10,409 bases of DNA from Deltaproteobacteria bacterium. Its GTDB lineage: Bacteria; Desulfobacterota; Binatia; UBA9968. The DNA lies in the NCBI GenBank assembly GCA_020027655.1, contig JAHKKJ010000070.1:1-10409 (forward strand). The letters are read 5' to 3'. Every line of letters begins with the position of its first letter. Within the stretch, counting starts at the first letter, position 1. This document shows, piece after piece, positions 1-6,857 of this stretch. A program made the translations under genes and the position numbers. The notes below the pieces were generated by a model. It was not told the origin of the DNA. It ran no database searches and saw only the letters and a list, made by a program, of their open reading frames with translations.

Positions 1-7
1 GGAGCGA

Positions 8-460
8 ATGGCGCAACACTTTAGCAAGATTCTTCACGCTACGGATTACTCCAAAGCTTCGGCTCGTGCCCTCGACGAAGCCGTCGCTCTGGCCAAGCAG
101 AATCGCGCGGAACTGTTGGTATTGCATGTGATCGATCCTGTGACGCCGTATGTCACGGGAGAGGATATTGGTGGCGCCGATCTCTATATGAAGTTGGAAG
201 AGACGACCAAGCAAGAGGCCGAAACCTCCATGAAAAAGCTCATGGAAAAACTACGAAAGTTAAAGGTCAACGCCAAAAGTCTTTTGCTCCGTGGTACTGC
301 TCACGACCAGATCGTCAGAGCTGCCAAGAGCCGAAGAGTAAACCTGATAGTGATTGGAACCCACGGCCGGACCGGACTTTCCAAGCTCCTCATGGGGAGC
401 GTTGCCAACCAAGTTGTTTCAACGGCTCACTGTCCGGTTCTCACTGTTCGCGGAAAATAG
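8..460 (+). CDS. Universal stress protein, UspA family, ATP-binding type
   Basis: A 150-residue single-domain universal stress protein, the usual length for one Usp domain. The family is cytoplasmic, forms dimers and is linked to stress survival; the exact role of this member cannot be read from sequence. It begins with a hydrophobic strand followed by Asp13 (ATDYS), typical of the nucleotide-binding fold. Near the C-terminus it has the complete ATP-binding signature G-x2-G-x9-G-S: Gly117, Gly120, Gly130 and Ser131. This places it with ATP-binding Usp proteins rather than the non-binding UspA type. The ATG is preceded by GGAG at positions 1-4, which supports the start. The stop lies 8 bp before the thiol dioxygenase ATG, so the two are probably co-transcribed. 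The promoter is outside the window. Family assignment is secure; function is generic. Confidence 0.95.
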   Translation: MAQHFSKILHATDYSKASARALDEAVALAKQNRAELLVLHVIDPVTPYVTGEDIGGADLYMKLEETTKQEAETSMKKLMEKLRKLKVNAKSLLLRGTAHDQIVRAAKSRRVNLIVIGTHGRTGLSKLLMGSVANQVVSTAHCPVLTVRGK

Positions 461-468
461 TTTTTTAT

Positions 469-1035
469 ATGGCGCAGGAATATTCGTTACAAAGTTTCAT
501 CCGAGATATGCATGATATTACCCGCGGCGAAAATTCGCCGGCAACAATCGTCGCTGCGGCAAAACCGTTGCTGGCCAAGCTCGTGCAGCGTCCAGACTGC
601 GTTGAGTCGAAGTTCAAGAAACGGGGCGCCACGGAGTACGGGCGCTACATGCTCCACCGTGCGCCCCGATTCAACGTTACGGCCGTCGTCTGGGGACCCG
701 GCGATGGCGCCAAAGCGCACAATCACGACACTTGGGGTTTGGTCGGCGTGGTCGAAAACGAAATTCAGGAAACCCGCTTTCGCCGATTGGACGATGGGGC
801 CAAGACAGGCTACGCTAAGCTGGAAGTGAAAAACGTCCTGAAGAATTCCGCCGGGACGGTTTCCTGTCTAGTCCCGCCCGACGACGACATTCATGAGATG
901 AATAACGTCTCGGATCGGAACACCGTGGAAATCCATGTGTACGGTAAAGATCTGGCAGAGATGCCGCGCCTGCGTTTCGATGTCGCCAACGATAGCGTCA
1001 AGACCTTCGCCAGTCCGAAGTACCAGAACTGCTAG
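469..1035 (+). CDS. Cysteine dioxygenase-family thiol dioxygenase (cupin)
   Basis: A 188-residue cupin-fold non-haem iron enzyme of the cysteine dioxygenase type I family, which oxidises a small thiol (cysteine, 3-mercaptopropionate or similar) to its sulfinic acid with O2. The iron-binding triad is visible: His84 and His86 in HNHDTWG, and His142 in DDDIHEMNN. The second-shell His155 and Tyr158 of the HVYG motif are also present. At the position of the Cys that forms the Cys-Tyr cofactor in mammalian enzymes this protein appears to have Leu91, so no crosslink is expected, as in other bacterial members. The W-G-L-x-G run after the His pair resembles bacterial 3-mercaptopropionate dioxygenases, so the substrate is left open. 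No clear Shine-Dalgarno precedes the ATG; the 8-bp gap after the Usp gene suggests translational coupling. The four-rhodanese gene lies on the opposite strand just downstream. Confidence 0.9.
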   Translation: MAQEYSLQSFIRDMHDITRGENSPATIVAAAKPLLAKLVQRPDCVESKFKKRGATEYGRYMLHRAPRFNVTAVVWGPGDGAKAHNHDTWGLVGVVENEIQETRFRRLDDGAKTGYAKLEVKNVLKNSAGTVSCLVPPDDDIHEMNNVSDRNTVEIHVYGKDLAEMPRLRFDVANDSVKTFASPKYQNC

Positions 1036-1046
1036 TGCGCCGACGG

Positions 1047-1143
1047 GTTCAAAGTTCAACGTTCAAGGTTCAAAGTTAGGGCAAAGCCTACGGCTCCCAA
1101 AACGATTAGAATACGTTGAACTTTTGAACATTGAACCTTGAAC
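1047..1143. repeat. Inverted pair of GTTCAAN heptad arrays
   Basis: Four contiguous 7-bp units GTTCAAN (last base A, C, G, A) occupy 1047-1074. After a 40-bp spacer, four units NTTGAAC occupy 1115-1143, with one extra T at 1122. The arms are reverse complements apart from the variable seventh base and that extra T, so transcript from either strand could fold into a long, imperfect, AT-rich hairpin. The element fills the gap between the convergent thiol dioxygenase (stop at 1035) and rhodanese (stop at 1147) genes, so it could act as a bidirectional transcription terminator or RNA-end stabiliser. There is no GC-rich stem with a U tract, so it is not a classical intrinsic terminator. Its repetitive make-up suggests a dispersed intergenic repeat family. 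Confidence 0.8.
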
Positions 1144-1146
1144 AGC

Positions 1147-2715
1147 TCAGGGCGTGAGCTTGATTTCCCATTCCAGGTAATGCCGCATCGCTTCCTTGTC
1201 TCCTTTTACCGAAGGCGACAATACGACGTCGTTCGGCTCCATCAGACAGGACTCCAGACCCCTCTCGGTCGGATAACCGGCGCGTGCCCAGGTCTGAACA
1301 CCGCCGTCCAAAACAAAAACTTCCGTGTACCCCATTTCCGCAAGCGTTCGTGCCGCGAGAGTGGAGCTCCGCCCATCAGCGCACGAAAGGAGGATGGGCC
1401 GGGTATGATCGCTAAGCAACGCTGGGAGTTTGAGCTCCAACCACCCCCGAGAAATCCACTTGCTTCCGGACAGATGAGCCGCTGTGAAGTCGAGACTACT
1501 GCCGACGTGCAGAACGCTGACCGATGAACTTTGCAACAAGGAGTTCACCTCGCTAGGTGCAAGCATGCGGGCAAGCTTCCTCGCCGCCTCAAATCCAAGC
1601 GGTTCGTTTTGCGACCCGCCGGATTCGACTGCTCCGCCGTTCTCGCGCCAAGCCTCAAGACCTCCCTGTAAAACTTTCACATCCGGAAAGCCCATTTGCC
1701 GGTACCAATAAGCGGCCATGACCGCGCGCGCCGACTGATTACTGACAAAGATGATCCGGCTGTTTTTCACAGCGACGAAGTCGTCGGCGCGTTGCACGGC
1801 CTGGCCGCCGGGTATATTGAGCGACCCAGCGGTGTGGCCATCCTCGTACTCACCTTCGGATCGCACATCGATAAGGTAGGTAACACCAACGTCATTTCTT
1901 GTCGGGTGATCGAAAAGTTCGCGGGCTGAAACCCATGACAGCCTCTCCTCCTCAGCGATCCGCAGCGCAATCTCTCGGGCGTGTTTTCGACTCCCGTCGG
2001 GTGCGTTCGGGGCGACCCTGGCGGGCGCCGATTCCAATTCCAACCCTGTCAACACCCAGCCCATGGTGCCGTTTTTGAGCGCGCGGACATTGTTCAAGCC
2101 CAAGCGCAGCAGGCCCGCCGTGCCGATAATACTGCGCGTCCTGCCGGCGCAGTTAACCACGACGGTGGTCTCTGGCTTTCGCCTCAAAGCCTCCGCCCAC
2201 AAAATCAAATCGCCGCCGGGAACATTGAGACCGCCGGGGATACAGAAACGCCCGTACTCCTCCGGCGTTCTCACGTCGAAGATCATCAAGTCGGCGGCTC
2301 GCTCCTGCAGGCTTTTAAGCTCTTCGGGCGAGATTTCGGGAATAGCTCTTTCATGATGAACCTTCTCGCCGAAGGCTTTGCTGGGAACATTGACGCCGCT
2401 GACCGTCGGAAGCTTCTCTTTTCGCCATCCCGGCAGTCCGCCATCCAGGATCGAAACATTCTCGTAACCGAATTCTCCGAGTGTATGGGCAGCGAGCGCT
2501 GCCCGACCTTCGCCTTCGTCGTACACGACGATGGGAATCCGCCGGTCCGGCACCAGTTCGGCGATGCGAAATTCGATCTGGCTCCGCGGCAACGAAGTCG
2601 CGTTGCTAATTTGACCCAGATTGAACTCGCCCCGCTCACGAACATCGAATACGGCATGGGGAGTTTTGGAAGCCATCAAAGCTGCCAAATTGCGACACGA
2701 AATTTTGTCAGACAT
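1147..2715 (-). CDS. Four-domain rhodanese-like sulfurtransferase
   Basis: A 522-residue cytoplasmic-looking protein with no signal peptide or membrane segment, built of four rhodanese domains at about residues 5-105, 125-225, 258-360 and 383-485. Each has the FDVR/LIDVR-type or equivalent entry strand and ends in a GG-x3-W or similar element (DGGLPGW, NGTMGW, QGGLEAW, DGGVQTW). The active-site loops differ. Domain 1 has Asp66 in YDEGEGR. Domain 2 has catalytic Cys189 in NCAGRTR. Domain 3 has Ser325 in VSNQSAR. Domain 4 has Cys445 in SCADGRS. Domains 2 and 4 should therefore carry persulfide, and 1 and 3 are probably structural or regulatory. Rhodaneses move sulfane sulfur from thiosulfate or persulfides to acceptors, and the adjacent convergent thiol dioxygenase gene supports a role in cysteine or reduced-sulfur metabolism. 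AGAGGA lies 8 bp before the ATG, supporting the start. Confidence 0.93.
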   Translation of the reverse strand: MSDKISCRNLAALMASKTPHAVFDVRERGEFNLGQISNATSLPRSQIEFRIAELVPDRRIPIVVYDEGEGRAALAAHTLGEFGYENVSILDGGLPGWRKEKLPTVSGVNVPSKAFGEKVHHERAIPEISPEELKSLQERAADLMIFDVRTPEEYGRFCIPGGLNVPGGDLILWAEALRRKPETTVVVNCAGRTRSIIGTAGLLRLGLNNVRALKNGTMGWVLTGLELESAPARVAPNAPDGSRKHAREIALRIAEEERLSWVSARELFDHPTRNDVGVTYLIDVRSEGEYEDGHTAGSLNIPGGQAVQRADDFVAVKNSRIIFVSNQSARAVMAAYWYRQMGFPDVKVLQGGLEAWRENGGAVESGGSQNEPLGFEAARKLARMLAPSEVNSLLQSSSVSVLHVGSSLDFTAAHLSGSKWISRGWLELKLPALLSDHTRPILLSCADGRSSTLAARTLAEMGYTEVFVLDGGVQTWARAGYPTERGLESCLMEPNDVVLSPSVKGDKEAMRHYLEWEIKLTP

Positions 2716-2745
2716 AGTTTAGATCCTCTATTTCTTAGACTCAGC

Positions 2746-2774
2746 TTGACCCCTCTTTGGTTCTGTTCTACTAA
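2746..2774 (+). promoter_or_regulatory. Candidate sigma-70-type promoter for the DapA-like gene
   Basis: TTGACC at 2746-2751 is followed, after 17 bp, by TACTAA at 2769-2774. The -35 box is close to consensus; the -10 box is poor. If it is used, the DapA-like transcript would have a leader of roughly 290 nt containing the inverted repeat. This is a pattern match by eye only. Confidence 0.25.
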
Positions 2775-2843
2775 TGCTTGCAGAAAATGCAACGATCGAG
2801 CCTGTACTATTCATTGATCGAGGAAAAGGCACAACACACTCTG

Positions 2844-3020
2844 GACCGAGAAGTGAGCCTCGAAGCGAGCGGGCATAGGAGCATAGAGCTTCAATGGCTT
2901 TTCGGGCGCTTGGCTATAAGCTCGCGGTTCATCCTCGCTGTGCGCTCCACCGCTCCAGCTTGCGGGTCTCCTCAAGGTACAGGCCCATTGCCCGCGACCG
3001 GAGAGGCTTGCTTCTCGGTC
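2844..3020. repeat. Long-range inverted repeat, 18-bp arms
   Basis: The 18-bp left arm at 2844-2861 (GACCGAGA...GCCTC) and the right arm at 3003-3020 (GAGGC...TCTCGGTC) are reverse complements at 16 of 18 positions, with the two mismatches adjacent in the middle. They enclose 141 bp. The inner flanks show weaker complementarity (GAGCGGGC at about 2867-2874 against the GCCCGC near 2990-2995). This could be a decayed MITE-like element with terminal inverted repeats or a large leader-RNA fold. No transposase or flanking target duplication was recognised. Confidence 0.55.
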
Positions 3021-3059
3021 GGTCTTCTGTGAACAATCCAGGCTAGGAGTCATCTTAGA

Positions 3060-3065
3060 GAGGAG
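3060..3065 (+). promoter_or_regulatory. Ribosome-binding site of the DapA-like gene
   Basis: GAGGAG, within a longer purine run from 3057, lies 3 bp before the ATG at 3069. It supports that ATG as the start, although the spacing is shorter than usual. Confidence 0.7.
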
Positions 3066-3068
3066 CCC

Positions 3069-4049
3069 ATGCAAAATTCTCAAGAACGCTTTCACGGTTT
3101 ATTCATCCCTTACGTAACACCTTTCGAAGAGTCCGGCGCGTTGGATATCGAAAGCCTCGAACGCTTGGCCACCCACTTCGTGTCTCTGAATGGCGTCGCC
3201 GGATTGGTCTCATGCGCGCGCATCGGGGAGGGGCCGGTACTGACAGTGCACGAAAAACGCCGCGTTTATGAGAGCGTCGGCAAAATCGCGCGCAACGCCG
3301 GCCGCGTTCACATAGCAACCATCACGCCGCAATCCACCGACGAGGCCATCAACCTGGTGCGCGACCTGGAAACGCTACCGGTGGATGCGGCCATGATCTT
3401 TCCCCCTTTGCTTTTCGCCTGGGGTAAAGTGGAAGGCGAGCTTAAATTCCGCTTTTTCGAAGATCTCACTCGCAGCACAAATTTGCCCCTGGTGCTCTTT
3501 CAGATCCCGGTAAAGAGCTACTGGTATGATGTCGAAACCATCTGCCGCATCGCCAGATTGGAAAAAGTCGTCGCTTTGAAAGAAGCCTCCTTCGACATTA
3601 AGCTTTTCACAGACACCATGCAGCAACTGGAGCGCCAAAACGCAACCATGGAAGTCCTTACAGGCAACGATCGGTTCGTCGCCGAGAGCTATCGGCTGGG
3701 CGCTTCCGGCGCGCTGATCGGCGTGTCGAACGTAGCGACCGAAAAGTGGGCGGCGATGGATGCCGCAGGCCGCGCGGGCGATTTTGAAAACGCTGCAGCG
3801 ATTCAAAAAGAGCTAGAATCCTTAAAGGAGCTGATTTTCAGCGAACCCATCGTCGAAGCCGTAGCACGGATCAAAGTCATTCTAGAGCACGAAGACTTGA
3901 TCAAAAGCGCCACCGTCCGGCGTCCGCAACTCGGCATAGGCGAATCAGAGAAAAAACAGCTGCTCGATACCTACCGAACTCTCAAGGAAAAAGCTTACCG
4001 ATCGTCAGAAGATTTCTCCGAGCGCAGAAAAAGCGGAACGGCTCCCTAA
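3069..4049 (+). CDS. DapA/NanA-superfamily (dihydrodipicolinate synthase-like) lyase, divergent active site
   Basis: A 326-residue class I aldolase-type TIM barrel. The family forms a Schiff base with a 2-oxoacid and catalyses aldol addition, cleavage or dehydration. Seen directly: an N-terminal FIPYVTPF strand (residues 12-19) typical of the family and the Schiff-base Lys171 in ALKEAS. A glycine-rich GASGALIGVSN segment (211-221) and a charged C-terminal extension make it somewhat longer than the usual roughly 300 residues. Aligned by eye to E. coli DapA, the Thr-Thr of the GTTGE carboxylate-binding loop is Arg51-Ile52 (ARIGEG), the TPYYN tyrosines are Leu114-Leu115, and the YNxP tyrosine is Phe144 (FQIP). 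The DapA proton-relay triad therefore appears lost, so lysine biosynthesis is unlikely; an aldolase, hydratase or dehydratase on another oxo-compound is more plausible. It converges on MFS transporter 1 with a 33-bp gap, so it is not in that operon. Confidence 0.88.
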   Translation: MQNSQERFHGLFIPYVTPFEESGALDIESLERLATHFVSLNGVAGLVSCARIGEGPVLTVHEKRRVYESVGKIARNAGRVHIATITPQSTDEAINLVRDLETLPVDAAMIFPPLLFAWGKVEGELKFRFFEDLTRSTNLPLVLFQIPVKSYWYDVETICRIARLEKVVALKEASFDIKLFTDTMQQLERQNATMEVLTGNDRFVAESYRLGASGALIGVSNVATEKWAAMDAAGRAGDFENAAAIQKELESLKELIFSEPIVEAVARIKVILEHEDLIKSATVRRPQLGIGESEKKQLLDTYRTLKEKAYRSSEDFSERRKSGTAP

Positions 4050-4082
4050 AAACCGCCGGGAGTTTAACTCGTAGGCAGTCCC

Positions 4083-5498
4083 TCAGTTATATTCCTGGCT
4101 CCCTCGCGTGGGAATGACAAAGGCAAACAAAGCGACGGTGACGGCCAATATCATGGCGCTCAAGGCCAATGACCAGTGGACTCCAATCAGGCTGCCCAAC
4201 ACTCCGACCGTTATGCCGCTAAAAGCTTTCAGGCCGTGAGCCGCCATGTTGTAAAGTCCGACCAGGCGGCCGCGCAGGTTCGGGGGAGAATGAAGCTGGA
4301 CGAGAGTCTGAGACATGGAGAGGGAGGTCAGGTTGAGAATTCCGGCAAGAAAAAGCAGCACTAAGGCGAGTGGGTAACTTGTCGCGGCAGCGAATCCGGT
4401 AATGGCCAGAGACCATAGGATCGTACAGATAATCGCCGTTTGCGCCCGGGGCTGCAGCAGACCTCTTCCCTCAAGTAAAATGCCGCCGACCACGGCGCCG
4501 GCAGCGTTGGCGCCGAGCAGCGCGCTGTACTCAAGGCCGGCTTCGTCGGTGCCAAGGTCGTGCGCGTACTCCGGCATTAGGGCTTGAAAAGCGGTTCCAA
4601 CGAAGAGTGCGGAAAGACCCGCTAAAAGAATCATTGAAACAATCGTGCGGTTACCCGCGACGTCACGAAAAAGGGTAATCGCGTCCTTCAAACCCATTCC
4701 ACGCCGTTGGGGCAAACCCTTCGTCTGGCGGTGACCGGTGTAAGGGGCCTTCCACAACCATAGGGTCAGAGGCAAATAAATGAGCACATTCACCAGAAGA
4801 CCGACCGGCGGCCCCAGGAATAGCATCAGCCCGCCGCCCACAGCCGGTCCCAAGAGAACTCCCAACTGGCGACTGGTTGAATTGAGTCGAACCGCGCTTT
4901 GGAGGTGTTCTGGGCCCACGATATCATGAATCAAAAGCTGGCTGCCTGGCCCCCATAGGACTCCCGCCATTCCGTGCACGGTGAGCAAGATGACGGCGTG
5001 CCACACCTGCATGGTATTGGTCAAAAAGAGCAGCCCCCAGGCAAGAGAAACCCCCATGAACATGAACTGCGCGGTCTGGATGATTCTGCGGCAATCGAAC
5101 CGGTCGGCGAGCGCCCCGAAGTACACTGAGAACAGCAAATGAGGCATCCAGTGACTCAAGACGGCGAAGCCCGCCAAGGTTGGGGAGCGAAAGAGCTGAA
5201 ACATAACCCAGTAACTGATGACGTGCTCGATGTGATCGGCCATCATCGCGAGCATCGTGGTGGCAAAATAAGCTCGAAACCCGGGGTGATGCAGCGCCGC
5301 AAAGGCAATTTTCTTACGATCCGTTGTCTGAACGCGGTCCGTGGATCGTCCTGAGAAATGGCTCGCGGCTGACGAACCTGATGCGGATGACTCTGACTTT
5401 TCTGCCGTATCTTTCCAGTTGTATGCCAAAAGACGTCTCGATGTGCTGTTTGAAGTTGCTGGCCGCCCAAAGGTACCGGATAGGAAGATCTTATGCAA
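4083..5498 (-). CDS. MFS transporter 1 (MFS_3/EntS-like), paralogue of MFS transporter 2
   Basis: A hydrophobic protein of up to 471 residues with about 12 predicted membrane helices, of the major facilitator superfamily and most like the proton-driven MFS_3/EntS exporter group. MFS motif A is present in the first cytoplasmic loop (Gly128, Asp132-Arg133, Arg137 in GALADRFDCRR). A family-typical QSAVRLNSTSRQLG segment and a later LRGRLVGLYN loop are also present. The substrate is unknown. It is the last gene of the minus-strand run and follows the Rieske oxygenase by about 100 bp, so its substrate may be related to that enzyme's substrate or product. Start is uncertain: the frame opens with TTG at 5498, just after an in-frame TGA, with no good ribosome-binding site. 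Another TTG is at residue 24, and there is no ATG until inside the first helix. The first 55-60 residues are low-complexity and may be partly untranslated. Confidence 0.9.
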   Translation of the reverse strand: MHKIFLSGTFGRPATSNSTSRRLLAYNWKDTAEKSESSASGSSAASHFSGRSTDRVQTTDRKKIAFAALHHPGFRAYFATTMLAMMADHIEHVISYWVMFQLFRSPTLAGFAVLSHWMPHLLFSVYFGALADRFDCRRIIQTAQFMFMGVSLAWGLLFLTNTMQVWHAVILLTVHGMAGVLWGPGSQLLIHDIVGPEHLQSAVRLNSTSRQLGVLLGPAVGGGLMLFLGPPVGLLVNVLIYLPLTLWLWKAPYTGHRQTKGLPQRRGMGLKDAITLFRDVAGNRTIVSMILLAGLSALFVGTAFQALMPEYAHDLGTDEAGLEYSALLGANAAGAVVGGILLEGRGLLQPRAQTAIICTILWSLAITGFAAATSYPLALVLLFLAGILNLTSLSMSQTLVQLHSPPNLRGRLVGLYNMAAHGLKAFSGITVGVLGSLIGVHWSLALSAMILAVTVALFAFVIPTRGSQEYN

Positions 5499-5600
5499 AC
5501 TAACTCATTCGGTCAGCTTGGCTCAGTCCGGTACGGAAAGGGGCTAACCAAAGATTTGATTAAGATACAGCGGTCTAAACGCTTGGCCTTGGACGCTGCT

Positions 5601-6764
5601 TCACCGGTTTTCCGAAACCTGCTGGTCCGACTGGTTCTTAGACTCTTCGGGCACATGTGAATATGAACGGAGTTCAGCCAGCCGTTCCGACCGAGCCCAT
5701 TGCGTCAGAGGTTTTCCATCGGCAAGCGCCTGAAGCTCCCGAACCCAAACCTTTCGTTGAAGGATCAAGGGTCTGTCGGAAAGGCCCAAAGTCTCGTTTC
5801 TGCGAGTCTCAACCGGCCCCTGACCCGACTGCACGGCGTAGTCTTGGATCCATACAATATTGGCCCGCTCCGGGCCTTCGATGTCTTGAATTCGCAGATC
5901 ACCGCGCAACACCGCCTCAGCCACTTCACTGGGGGGCCGCCCCAACTGGCCAGTGCGGGCGGCGTGGCGCCGTTTGACGGCTTCGCCCTCGATTCCGTCC
6001 TTTACGTGCTGAATGTCTAATTGGAAGCTTGCATGGCGTTCGTCATCAATCGGTACCCGCCAGCACAGATGATCTCTGTCGGATTCCTTGAAGCAAAGGA
6101 GGTTGGGCATGGCAAAGTGTAAATATTGAGTTCGGCCGCTTTCAGCCACGGTCGTCAGCATCACACCCCATTCCGTCTCCTCCGGTATCACTGTGGGAAT
6201 TTCGACGGGGCGAACGAGAAAGAATTCAGACTCCCGGTGCGTGAAAGGGATGTGAACGGGATCGTTTTCCAGATTGTTCATAAAGTTGCACGGCCGGATG
6301 TAGGTTTCCACCCAGCAATCCTCTCGGTCCCACTCGGGATAGCGTGGCAGCGAAGGCGGTTCGCCTTCGCCAAAATAAACAAAGATCAACCCAAGGTACT
6401 CCTCAGTCGGGCAGCTCCGAATGCAGACCTTTTCCGCGAAGGTCTCCTTCTCGGCCGGCTGCTCTATACATTGCCCGGAGCTATCGAACTTCCACCCATG
6501 GTAACGACAGCGGATACTATCTTCCTCTACCCAACCCAAAGATAGCTGGGTGCCGCGATGGGGGCACCGGAAGCCGACAACATGAGGTTTCCCGCTATCT
6601 CCTCTGTAAAGCGTGAACTCCTCGTTCATGATCTTGATCGGCTTCGTCCAGCCCGGCTTCAGATCTTTGGACCGGTAGACTGGATGCCAAAACATCCGCA
6701 TATACTTACCCGCTATGGTCCCGGGACTCGTTCGGAAGCAATCCATGTAGTCAACCTTAGCCAT
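5601..6764 (-). CDS. Rieske non-haem iron oxygenase, phthalate dioxygenase-like alpha subunit
   Basis: A terminal oxygenase component of the aromatic ring-hydroxylating / O-demethylating Rieske family. Numbered from the chosen ATG, the Rieske [2Fe-2S] site is Cys67-x-His69 (CPHRG) and Cys86-x2-His89 (CRYHGW). The mononuclear iron motif is NNLENDPVHIPFTH, giving Asp168, His171 and His176. A downstream QDYAVQSGQG segment supplies the likely third ligand, Asp308, followed by the E-x-LGLSD block typical of the phthalate/vanillate-type branch. At 387 residues it is slightly shorter than many relatives. It needs an electron-donating reductase, which is not encoded here. The frame extends 7 codons upstream to a TTG at 6785, but that stretch contains the AGGAGGAG ribosome-binding site, so the ATG at 6764 is the real start. 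It lies between two closely related MFS genes. Substrate not determinable. Confidence 0.95.
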   Translation of the reverse strand: MAKVDYMDCFRTSPGTIAGKYMRMFWHPVYRSKDLKPGWTKPIKIMNEEFTLYRGDSGKPHVVGFRCPHRGTQLSLGWVEEDSIRCRYHGWKFDSSGQCIEQPAEKETFAEKVCIRSCPTEEYLGLIFVYFGEGEPPSLPRYPEWDREDCWVETYIRPCNFMNNLENDPVHIPFTHRESEFFLVRPVEIPTVIPEETEWGVMLTTVAESGRTQYLHFAMPNLLCFKESDRDHLCWRVPIDDERHASFQLDIQHVKDGIEGEAVKRRHAARTGQLGRPPSEVAEAVLRGDLRIQDIEGPERANIVWIQDYAVQSGQGPVETRRNETLGLSDRPLILQRKVWVRELQALADGKPLTQWARSERLAELRSYSHVPEESKNQSDQQVSENR

Positions 6765-6768
6765 CGCA

Positions 6769-6776
6769 CTCCTCCT
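6769..6776 (-). promoter_or_regulatory. Strong Shine-Dalgarno that sets the Rieske start
   Basis: AGGAGGAG on the minus strand lies 4 bp before the ATG at 6764. It falls inside the upstream extension of the open frame, which argues against the TTG at 6785 and for the 387-residue product. Confidence 0.85.
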
Positions 6777-6816
6777 CAGATTCAATTAGCAAAAACTTCG
6801 TGTCTTTCGTCCAGAT

Positions 6817-6845
6817 ATCCTACTTAGAAACGGTCCAGCGAACAA
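6817..6845 (-). promoter_or_regulatory. Candidate promoter of the Rieske oxygenase gene
   Basis: On the minus strand TTGTTC (6845-6840) and TAGGAT (6822-6817) are separated by 17 bp. This would start transcription near 6810 and give a leader of about 45 nt to the ATG at 6764. Both boxes are partial matches. If used, the oxygenase and MFS transporter 1 would be expressed independently of the upstream ABC and MFS genes. Confidence 0.35.
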
Positions 6846-6857
6846 GAATAAAGGCGC

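Larger units (their letters stand above)
2716..3068. other. 353-bp non-coding gap between divergent genes
   Basis: This gap separates the divergently transcribed rhodanese (minus) and DapA-like (plus) genes and must hold both promoters. Open frames exist on both strands, but none has family-like composition or a good ribosome-binding site. It holds a candidate plus-strand promoter at 2746-2774, a long-range inverted repeat (2844-2861 with 3003-3020), and a short GCATAGG / GCATAGA doublet at 2873-2887. A strong purine-rich ribosome-binding site lies at its right end. No tRNA or riboswitch was recognised. Confidence 0.7.

Noticed and set aside
1047..1143. CRISPR array or tandem-repeat protein gene
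   Set aside because: The units are 7 bp without unique spacers, the two arms are inverted, and there is no cas gene or open frame across them.
1981..2817. A 278-codon open frame on the plus strand
   Set aside because: It is antisense to the rhodanese gene, has no family-like motifs and ends in the non-coding gap; the minus-strand frame shows four clear domains.
2778..3095. Open frames on both strands across the gap before the DapA-like gene
   Set aside because: No recognisable motifs, no good ribosome-binding site and an inverted repeat inside; more likely non-coding.
4050..4082. Possible intrinsic terminator between the convergent DapA-like and MFS transporter 1 genes
   Set aside because: Only a 4-bp GAGT/ACTC stem is present, with no U tract.
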